From Leishmania mexicana MHOM/GT/2001/U1103 (lineage: Eukaryota; Euglenozoa; Kinetoplastea; Trypanosomatida; Trypanosomatidae): DNA of 64,000 nt. Below are positions 10,077 through 19,100 of the stretch, in pieces. The notes under the pieces were generated by a model, which searched no databases, was not told the origin of the DNA, and saw only the letters and a list, made by a program, of their open reading frames with translations. The first letter of the stretch is position 1, and every line of letters begins with the position of its first letter. The position numbers were made by a program, and so were the translations under genes. The DNA lies in contig NC_018305.1 of NCBI RefSeq assembly GCF_000234665.1, forward strand, positions 125,929-189,928, given 5' to 3'.

Positions 10077-10287
10077 GCGATAGGGGGAGGGGGGCCGGCA
10101 CGACGCGGCACTGCCACAACGACTGCATGTCCTTGTTCCCCTCTCCCTCTCCCACTCTCTTCTTCACAGCAGCAGAAGCCACCTGGGAGCTCTACCAACA
10201 GCCCCGGGCGGCAGCGGCAGTCGCGGCTGTTTAGCTGCTGTGACGGCACCTCCCCTCCCCCCTCCTCCCGGGCACTTCTGGTCTCTC

Positions 10288-10309
10288 GTCCATTCCTGGG
10301 GGAATGGAC
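10288..10309. repeat. Small perfect hairpin
   Basis: GTCCATTCC, a 4-nt loop TGGG, then GGAATGGAC: a 9-bp perfect stem in the spacer upstream of FACS3. Its function is unknown and it may be chance. Confidence 0.5.
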
Positions 10310-10800
10310 GGCGGATGTGAGCGTCTTTGCCGGGACACATACACACACACACACACACACTCACACCGCGAGCGAGCGCGACGTCATCAGCCGCTCTCCC
10401 CGTCTCCACCCAAAGGGCACAGAATGTGCATCCATGTACCGATATGCATGGCATGTCACCGCATACTTTATCACGTCCTCGCCCCTCCCGGCCATCATCG
10501 CTTGCCCGTGACTCACATGCTCTCTTCCCCCTCCCTCCCCCCTCCCTCTCTCTGCCTCCGTTGCACGCATCGAACATGCGCGCGCACGACGCGGCTGCGC
10601 AACAGAGAAATCAGCAACACCCCCCCCCTCCGTCCTCCCCCTTCCCTTACATACGAAACGCGGAGCACGCGCGCCGATACACCTCGTGTGAGTCGCTGAG
10701 GCACCATCTCCCCCGCACCCCTCTCTCAGGAGCGACCTACGTCGATACGCCCACACACACACACACACACACATACACGATCATCCCCGTACTCGCAACG

Positions 10801-12948
10801 ATGGGTGGCTGCGTGATCTCTGTGATGGCGAAGCGCAACGCGGCGCAAGTGATGCCCGACCCGCACGCCGAGGAGCTCGAGCGCCGGCGTGCCGAGTGCG
10901 GCGGTAGCTTTGTGCAACGCGTGCCCGGGACGGAGAGCGAGCACGCCTCGGCCATCTACCGCATCGCCGGCGTGACAGCGGCGCAACACGAAGCCATCCT
11001 CGCGGCGGCAGCGGTGAGGCCAACCCTTTACACCACGCTGATGCGGTGCTGCGCGGAGCGCACGGACCAGCGCGTGCTTGGCTACCGCCCTGTGAAATGC
11101 GTCACCAAGGAGCGAGCGCCGTTGACGGCAAGCGGCGGCAAGAGCGGATCGGCGAAGAAGGAGCGGCTCATGAGCATCACGCACTTCGACGAGGTCGTGT
11201 ACGTCACCTACTCGGAACTGGAGAAGCGTATCCTCGACTTCGGCGCCGGCCTGACCGCCCTCGGCGTCACCGCCACCGGAAACGTGTCCATCTACCTCGA
11301 CACGTGCGTCGAGTGGCTGGTGGGCATCTACGGCATCTGGTCCTGCAGCGCCGTCGCCGCCACCGTCTACGCCAACCTTGGCGAGGCGGCCCTGGCGCAC
11401 GCGCTGCACGAGACGGAGAGCCAGGCAGTTCTCTGCGGCGCGGCGAATGTGGCGAACGTGCTGAAGCTGATGAAGAACGGGGTCATGCCGCAGGTGCCGA
11501 TCATCTACGTCGGCGCCCTGCCCGCTTCGCTCGACACGCACGGCGTGCAGGTGGTGAGCTTCAAGCAGGTGGAGATGATGGGCGCGGCGCACCTCGAGGG
11601 CGGCGCGGCGAAGAGCACGGGGCCGTTGAACGACGACGACCTGGCATTGATCATGTACACGAGCGGCACGACCGGTGACCCGAAGGGCGTCATGCACACG
11701 CACCGTACATTGGCCGCTGGCCTGCACACCCTCGAGCCGCGCGTCATCGACCTGCTCGGCCAGCCGCACTCCGACGACGTGTACCTCTCCTACCTGCCCA
11801 TGGCGCACATCATGGAGTTCACCATCACAAACCTATTCATCTTCCGCGGCGCCTTTATCGGCTTCGGCACGCCGCGCACGCTGACGGACACCACGGCGCG
11901 GCCGCACGGCGACCTGCTCACGTTCAGCCCGTCCATGCTCGCTGGCGTGCCGCGCATTTTCGACACGCTCAAGAAGGCCGTCGAGGCGAAGCTGCCGCCC
12001 GTGGGCACGCTCAAGCGACAGGTGTTCGACCACGCCTACCAGAGCCGGCTGGCGGCGCTGAAGGAGGGCAAGGACACGCCGTACTGGAACGAGAAGGTGT
12101 TCGCGGCGCCGCGCGCCGTGCTCGGCACCCGCCTACGGATCATGCTCAGCGGCGGCGGCCCGCTGTCCGCCGCGACGCATGAGTTCGTGAACGTGGTCTT
12201 TGGCCGTGTGGTGATTGGCTATGGCCTCACGGAGACGATCTGCGTCGGTGCCATTCAAATCCCCGGCGACCTGGAGACGAACGTGACGGGCTTGATGGAG
12301 CCCGGCCAGGAGATCAAGTTGCTCGACATCGACGAGTACAAGCACACGGACTCGCCCGAGCCGCGCGGCGAGATGCTGTCACGCGGCCCCTTTCTGTTCA
12401 AGGGCTACTACAAGCAGCCGGAGCTGACGCGCGAGGTGCTGGACGAGGACGGCTGGTTCCACACGGGCGACGTGGGCAGCTTCACCGCGGATGGCAAGAT
12501 GCGCATTGTCGGGCGCGTCAAGGCGCTGGCGAAGAACTGCCTGGGCGAGTACATTGCACTGGAGGCGCTGGAGGCGGTCTACTCTGGCAACGAACTGCTG
12601 CAGCCGAACGGCGTGTGCGTACTCGTGCACCCCGACAAGCCGTACATCACGGCTCTGGCGCTGACGGACGAGGCGCGCGCACTGAACTTTGCGGCGAAGC
12701 ACGGTATCGAGGGCACGTACCCGGCCCTGCTGAAGGACCAGCGCTTCCAGCAGGCAGCCGCGATGTCGATGGCCGACACGGCCCGCGCCTCGAACCGCGT
12801 GTCCTTCGAGTGCGTGAAGCGGGTGCGCGTGATCGACGACGAGTGGACTCCGGAGAACGAGATCTTGACGGCTGCCCAGAAGCTGAAGCGCCGCGTCATC
12901 GATGTGCAGTACGCGCAGACGATTGCGGAGCTCTTCACGGATGATTAA
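10801..12948 (+). CDS. Long-chain fatty acyl-CoA synthetase (FACS3)
   Basis: A 715-residue acyl-CoA ligase. The ATP/AMP loop YTSGTTGDPKG begins at Tyr286; IGYGLTET is at about 472-479; WFHTGD starts at 552; AKNCLGEYIALE and LTAAQKLKRR complete the set, so the enzyme should be active. It starts MGGCVIS, like FACS1, with possible N-terminal lipidation at Gly2/Cys4. Compared with FACS1 it carries an insertion of about 20 residues rich in Gly, Ser and Lys (PLTASGGKSGSAKKERL, near residue 110). Several DNA blocks are identical to FACS1, notably 11944-12110 against 2868-3034, while the N-terminal third is clearly different. The array is therefore being partly homogenised. The candidate trans-splice acceptor is AG 10728-10729. 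Confidence 0.95.
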   Translation: MGGCVISVMAKRNAAQVMPDPHAEELERRRAECGGSFVQRVPGTESEHASAIYRIAGVTAAQHEAILAAAAVRPTLYTTLMRCCAERTDQRVLGYRPVKCVTKERAPLTASGGKSGSAKKERLMSITHFDEVVYVTYSELEKRILDFGAGLTALGVTATGNVSIYLDTCVEWLVGIYGIWSCSAVAATVYANLGEAALAHALHETESQAVLCGAANVANVLKLMKNGVMPQVPIIYVGALPASLDTHGVQVVSFKQVEMMGAAHLEGGAAKSTGPLNDDDLALIMYTSGTTGDPKGVMHTHRTLAAGLHTLEPRVIDLLGQPHSDDVYLSYLPMAHIMEFTITNLFIFRGAFIGFGTPRTLTDTTARPHGDLLTFSPSMLAGVPRIFDTLKKAVEAKLPPVGTLKRQVFDHAYQSRLAALKEGKDTPYWNEKVFAAPRAVLGTRLRIMLSGGGPLSAATHEFVNVVFGRVVIGYGLTETICVGAIQIPGDLETNVTGLMEPGQEIKLLDIDEYKHTDSPEPRGEMLSRGPFLFKGYYKQPELTREVLDEDGWFHTGDVGSFTADGKMRIVGRVKALAKNCLGEYIALEALEAVYSGNELLQPNGVCVLVHPDKPYITALALTDEARALNFAAKHGIEGTYPALLKDQRFQQAAAMSMADTARASNRVSFECVKRVRVIDDEWTPENEILTAAQKLKRRVIDVQYAQTIAELFTDD

Positions 12949-13256
12949 CTGCGTCGATGTTATGTGTCTGCCTGTCCGGTCCATCCGTCACTGTCTCAGG
13001 GGCTGAGGGTATTGGAGACAACGAGAGGGAGGGGCCGCTAACGCGAGCCCAAACACGCCAGCCAGCGGAGCAAACGGACTCGTCGTGCGCGTGGCGCATC
13101 CAAATCTGCGGAGCACCGCAGTGTTACATGCGGGTCGTGCCTCTCGGTTCTCGTTCTTTCTCCCACACAGACACACACACACACACACACACATCGCGGA
13201 CCTCTTTTCTTTTGTTGACCCCCCCCCGATGTCCCCTTGATGCCGTTGCATGCGCA

Positions 13257-13425
13257 TACATATATATATATATATATATACATACATACACATATATGCG
13301 CTTGTGTATGTATGTATGTATGTGTGTGTGTGTTTACATTATATATATATATACATGCATGGTCCTGTCCATCGTACGCACACATATATATATACATATA
13401 TATACATATATATATATATAATAGA
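13257..13425. repeat. TA/CA/GTAT microsatellite tract
   Basis: Nested TA, CATA, GTAT and GT runs make this the most AT-rich part of the window, standing out from the roughly 60% or higher GC around it. It forms the loop side of the inverted repeat at 13364-13446. Confidence 0.85.
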
Positions 13426-13446
13426 TGTGTGCGTACGATGGACAGG
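13364..13446. repeat. Perfect 21-bp inverted repeat with AT-rich loop
   Basis: Arms 13364-13384 and 13426-13446 are exact reverse complements (CCTGTCCATCGTACGCACACA and its complement), separated by 41 nt of TA-rich sequence that can itself pair. It could form a cruciform in DNA or a strong stem in the FACS3 3' UTR or precursor RNA. Confidence 0.85.
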
Positions 13447-13668
13447 TTACTATATATTTACCACTATCTTTCAATCAGGCTTTTGCTGTCCCTTGTCAGT
13501 GGAAGAGGAGTCCGTGAAGCAGACACGTTTTGCATCACGGCCGTCTCTCTCGATCTCTTGTAACTAGCTTGTTGATTCGTTGGTTGGTTGGTTGGTTGGT
13601 TCTTGTCGAGTTTCCTCACAGGTACTCGCTCCTGTGTGCGCGTGCGTGTGCATGTGATCGCCCACTCA

Positions 13669-13671
<3 letters not shown>

Positions 13672-13700
<29 letters not shown>
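13672..13700. repeat. CA dinucleotide microsatellite
   Basis: About 14 CA units in the FACS3 downstream spacer. Confidence 0.85.
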
Positions 13701-13705
<5 letters not shown>

Positions 13706-16165
13706 TCGTGTATTCCTTCGGTGGGGACTTTACTATGAAACGACTGCTGATGTTGCGTGGACGCGTTGTAGCCGGGGATAAATTCCTCGCTCTCGCTTTC
13801 TCCCTTTTTCTTTCTAGCTTTCTGTGTCATGTATGTATGCACGTATTCCTCGTGGCCCCTGAGCACATCTCCCTCGTCGTTGTTGTGCTCGATGACGCCG
13901 GTGCGTTTGGTGCGCATCTGCCAGCTGTCCCCTTCCCGTGCCGCTGCTGCTGCTGCTGCCGCCGCCGTTGTGTAGATCACCCTCGCACGTCGCCGTCCAG
14001 ACATCTTTGTTTCGCTTTGTTGTTTGGTTGTTGCGCTTCAGTGCTTCTCCCCACCCTCACCCCGCTGCCCGACTCATCTTCTCTCTGTTGATCGGCACAC
14101 GTGGATGAGCGCCTCCGTGCCGGTTGCGCGCCCGCACACGCACACGGCGGCGGCGGCGGAGGAGAGAGGGGGGGGGCGAAGGCGTGGCGTTAAATACATG
14201 AGAGAGCACACGAAGACATCAAAACAAGTGAAGCGAAATTCATAAGCAGACGTGCAGGGACGCTCGCGAGCGCGAAACTGTCGCCTCGCTGCCCCCCCCC
14301 CTCCCCCCCTCTCCCGACTGTTCCTGCACTCGCCTTACTTACTTTCTTTTTCCGTCTTCGTGTGCGTCCATGGAAGACCTGGCGATCATTCGGGTGCGTG
14401 CGTCTTCTCAGCCTCTGCCCGGCCCCTTCCATGGCTCCGTTGCCTATTCCGCTCCTGTCCTCGTCGAGCACGCCCGATACGCACGCCGATCCATGACAAG
14501 TCTTCGTGGCGCGCCTCCGACTGGCACGCCGGCTTGTCTTGAAAGGAGAAAGAAAGACACGGCCAGCGCCGCCGTCCCCCCGCCCACGCCCCGGCGGGTT
14601 CGCCCCTGCTGTGCTTCCGAATCTCCGCAGGGTGGTGACGTGAGAAGTTGGAGGTCGCGCACGCGCTGCTGGGCCTCGTGCAGACTTGGCAAGTGGCTGC
14701 CGTCGATGCAAACGCATCATGCCTTTTCACCTTCCCCCCCCCCATGGGGGCCGGGGACAGGGCCGCGATGTGTTGCGGTCTCGTGATACCAGCAGCCCCC
14801 ACCCATCCCCCCCCCTCCTTTACCTTGCATGACCTCTTGCGACTGTCCTGCCCTCTGCTCGCGCAGCGTGGCAGCTGCACAGCGCATACCCCTCTCGCTC
14901 CATGCAATCTCTCCTCCCCTCTCCTCGCCTCGCTTTCTGCAGACAACACACCAGCTCAACAGGACGGGTGTTTAGGCGTATCGCTTCACCAAGTCACCAC
15001 CACCACTACCACCCCCGACAGGGACTGCCACCGTCAAGCATGTCGGGTGCACCGAGGTCCGGCAACAGGCGAATGCAAGCGTTGTCTTGCACTGCTTGAG
15101 AGGTCCAGGGCGGATTACGCAGCAGAGGCACTAAACGGGCCGAAGAAGATCCTGGCAGGCCCTCTCTGCGCCGAGGAGCCGTACCAGCCGCAAGAACACC
15201 AACAACCCTCACGGAACTCTGAAGACAGGGCTGCCACGTCGGGTGGTCCGGTGATCAGCAGTACAACGAGAAGAGAATGGGATGCTCACCGGGAGGTGGT
15301 AGCGTGTCACGCGGGAAGACGACACGCCGCGGCGCTGCGTTTTCCTCTGCTAAAGTGCGCATGTCCACGCAGCTGTGTGGCACATGCAGACGTGGCACAC
15401 GACGAGCATGCCACGCAGTCGACACACTGTCTCCAGGACCTTTTTTTATTGGGGGGGCGGTGGCGCGGGGAATCGAGGCCGCAGCGCGACAAGAGACGAA
15501 AGAAATGTGTCGAGTGCGACGTGGATGGGATGGCATGCGTGCGAGTGCGCCGGAGAGCACGAGCGAGTCGCGAGATGACGCACGAGCGGCAGCAGCAGCA
15601 GCAGCAGCAGCAGCAGCGGCAGGCCACGCACGTTTTTGTTGCTCGCTCTTCAGTTCCCCACGCGCAGCTGACTGATCAAAGAGTTGTGTCCTGCGCATGC
15701 ACCCCCCTCCCCCTCCCCCTCCGCTGCCGTGCCGTGAGCCGTGTAGAACACGCCTCTCTCCCCTGGCGTTGCCCTCTCTCTCTATGTTCTCCGGACATTC
15801 TACGCGGGAGCCAGGATCAATCTCCCCACCCACCCCTTCCCTTTCCCTCCTCCCCCGTGCTCTCCTCCCTCAACACGGACGCGCGCACCACAACACGTAC
15901 AGCCATCCAAGCCAAGCCAAGCCACCCACACACACACATTCCTGTAGTCATCACCGCACGCGCGCACACCCCTCCCCTCCCCTGCCTCGTCCCCGTGTCG
16001 CCTGCGCCACAGCAGCACACCCGCGGGCGGACGCATGCAACCATTCAAGGCGATCACGCCTTCTCCTCTCGCTCGCCTCTTCTCCGTTATCTTTACTGCC
16101 TGACAGCGCGGCGACGGTGCATCAGTGGGTGTGTGTGTGTGTATATACACCATCACTGTTCTTCG

Positions 16166-19100
16166 ATGGGTGCACTGCTCGTGACACTGCTGCAGTGCCG
16201 CAACAACCAGTCTCTCTACCCGAACCTCAGCGCCACACAGCACAATCATCATGTTTCGTGTCGGCAGCCGTGCTCGGTGCCGCTGCTGGCCGATGCGCGC
16301 GCCTACGGCCGGCAATCACACCAGCATAACTCGCTGACGACCTCGACCACCGCCACGATACCGACTGGCGCGGCGGGCGATGAGGTCGCTTCTCGGCCAC
16401 CGGTGGCGAGGCGCACGTCGCCCACTAACGGAGACACCCCGTCCTCAGTATCCTTCGCCGGTGCTGGGCGTGATATGCGAGGAGCTGACAAGCAACCCGT
16501 CACCCTTTCCAAGGTCTGCAGGGGCGGAGGCGCCACGGGTGCCGCCACGGCCGATGCCGACGGCGATGCAGCAGCCGTCGTCTCACGTCTGCTGCCTGAA
16601 GGCCTGCTCGCCACCAATCCAACGCCGACGCCGCCCTCCACCGATCCGTTGTATCCGCAGCTACAGGACCATGCGGCAGGGAAGCCGGCGGTGGACAACG
16701 CTCTCTGCACCAGCACACTCCCCACAGTCCCACCGTTGTCATCAGCAGGGATAGCGAGCTCCCCCTCGGCCACCCCGCCGACGCAGCCTCAAAACTTCCC
16801 CTCCCTGCCCTCCACAACGGCGTTCATGCCCAGTGCCACGGCCGCCGCCCCTCTGGCACTGACCGCTCCGCCGAAGAGGCAGTGCAGCAACAGCGCGGAG
16901 TCGCCCCCCACCATGCTGTTCCCCGCGACCTCGACGCCGACCCTCGCGCCGGCCGGTGGGCTGACCCTTACGTCGCAGAATACGTCTGTGGCGAAGGGCT
17001 GCGACACCGTGAGGCGGACAGCCTTGCCAGGTGGCAGCGCTGCCGCTGCGAGGACGGACGAAGCAAACGACGCGGGCGGCGACGTCGACATGGATGACGA
17101 CGAGCTTGGCCCGATGGACTGCGCAGACGCCTTTCAGTACTTCTTCGACGAAGACGAAGGGGTGTACCGGGACGTCGAGAGCATCGTCTACGTGGCGCCG
17201 CAGGTGGCGCGTGTGTCAATGCCCGTGTTGCGCGACTACTACCTAAGCCTGCGTACGACTCTGTACACGGAGAAGTCGTCAGCGGCGCTGACTGCGCCAA
17301 CGGTGCCACCGCTGCTAGGTGGCAGCATGGCACCTACCATCCCCGGCATATTTCTGCTAGGCGCCTCCGCGAACGCACGCGGCAGGGACATGGCGATCAA
17401 GATGGCCGCGTGGTCTCCGACGCAGCCGCCACCGCAACGGCAGGCATCGAAAGCGCCCTGCTGCCCTCAGCAAACTCCGTTGGCCCTCCATGATGAGCTG
17501 CGCGCAAGCATAACACGCGCGCTCCTGGAGACGGGCGAGGGCCTTGACGACAACGCGCACAACGCCGCGACGGCGAACGATGTGGCGGCGGCAGATACCC
17601 CGTCGGGGCTGCAGTCCGGTGCTGGACGCTTCGTCTCACTGGTGGAGGAGATGGCGGCCGCGTGCCGCCGCATCAGCGCCGCACCGTTCGTCTGCTGGCG
17701 CAGCATTGATCGCGTGACAGCGCTGCCGCCGGAGAACCCGCTGTGGCGGCGCCTCCACAACGGCGGCGGCCGGGTGGACAACGCACGCGGCGAGGTCGAG
17801 GACGACACGTCGTGCGCGCCAGTGAGCGATGCACCGCGCAAGCGCAGCTCGCACCCCGCCGCGCTCCCAGACGGTGATGGCAGCAGCGGCACCGAAGCTC
17901 ATCCACCGTCGTCGCAGCACCCGTCCGAGTCACCGTCGCTCTACTACCTTGGCCCGCAGCAGTACATGACCGCGGCTGTATGGTGGTCGCGCGTGGAGGC
18001 GTTCGGTTTCGGTCTTCGCAGCATGGGCCTGCGCCCTGGTGACCTGATAGGCATCGTTGAGGACACGCGATGGGAGTGGCTCGTCACGTGCTACGCGGCT
18101 TGGAGCGTCGGGCTTGTTGTCGTGGTCTTCGATAGCTCGGCGCGGACCATGGCACGGGTCGCCATGGACACCGCCCCCGATATGAAGGCACTCGTGTGTG
18201 GCCCCACGGTGCATCGCGACTTGCGCCGGCACTACGACGCTGCCGCCGCCGCGGCCGCAGCTGCGGCTCGAAGCGCTCGCGCACCAGCCCCCGCTACACC
18301 CACGACAGCAAACGACACGAAGGACTACCACGGCGGTGGGGAGGACACGGACCAACACCCTCATGGCGCATGCGCGAGCGGCGACGCAGCGGCCGCGGCA
18401 TGGGCGGACCAACGTGGCAAGCACGACAGTGCTGCCGGGGCGACCGCGCTGTCCGAGCGCGCTTCGGCGAAGCCGCGAACGAAACAGCCTGCACCCTCAC
18501 CCATGTTTATCGTCATCCGCTCTGCCGGGCCGCCGCGCGGCGGCCGCAGCGACGGCGACGACGGCCACACGTCGGCGACGACACGCGCTAGCGCGACATC
18601 CGCCGCGGCGCCGCGGCCTTGGTGGTCACGCACGAGCGTGCACGAGCGGCAGCCGTCGCACCAGGCGCACGGCGTGGCGGCGGAGGGGCACGATGACATC
18701 GTGGACGAGGAGGAGGAGGAGGAACTTTGGTGGAGCGACGTGCTCATGCATGGCGAGACGAAACTCAAGGCGTGGCGTCAAGGCAAGTTGCGAGAACGGC
18801 GGCTGCAGCAGCAGGCCCGTCTCCGTCACCTGAAGCCGCAGCAACGTGGCGCGCGTGCCGCTGGCGCCGGCGTTGGTGGTACTGCGGTTGCGTCCTCCCC
18901 GCCGTCAAGCGCCTCCCTCCGTCGTCCTCGCTTATGTGGCGGGCTTGGCACGGATGACCTGCGCGACGCCGCGTCCGCGGCGGCAGCCTCGCAGGACGGG
19001 AGTGCCACGTCCGTGGCCACCAGCGCCAAACCCGGCCCCACCGAGGCCGTCAGTGATAGCGGTATAACGACACCGCACGCGACGTCCTGCACAGCGAGCA

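Larger units (their letters stand above)
7102..10800. other. Long spacer, FACS2 to FACS3
   Basis: At 3.7 kb this is the largest gap between genes in the window. It contains the right inverted-repeat arm (7553-7986), about 1.9 kb of mixed and simple sequence in which I see no gene, a FACS relic (about 9867-10076), a small perfect hairpin (10288-10309) and pyrimidine tracts. The tract at 10706-10727 followed by AG at 10728-10729 is a good acceptor candidate for FACS3 (about 71-nt leader). Its size and the relic suggest a FACS copy was once present here. Confidence 0.7.
12949..16165. other. Long spacer, FACS3 to FACS-derived paralogue
   Basis: 3.2 kb with no gene I can support. It includes an AT-rich, hairpin-bearing segment (13257-13446), a CA run (13672-13700), poly-C runs and a CAG run near 15588-15616. 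A long open frame from 14648 leads into the next gene, but it is low-complexity, Cys/His/Pro-rich and split by pyrimidine tracts, so I read it as non-coding. Pyrimidine-rich 16061-16099 followed by AG 16105-16106 is a good trans-splice acceptor candidate for the next gene. Confidence 0.65.

Noticed and set aside
13364..13446. Rho-independent terminator
   Set aside because: The stem-loop shape is suggestive, but this is a eukaryotic polycistronic unit and no U-tract follows.
15588..15616. PolyGln coding repeat (CAG) as sign of a real protein
   Set aside because: It lies in the spacer upstream of the chosen start of the FACS-derived gene, and nearby sequence does not look coding.
14648..16165. 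506-codon in-frame extension upstream of the FACS-derived gene
   Set aside because: Low-complexity, rich in Cys, His and Pro, interrupted by pyrimidine tracts and a good splice acceptor (16105-16106). Paralogue alignment puts the start at 16166.
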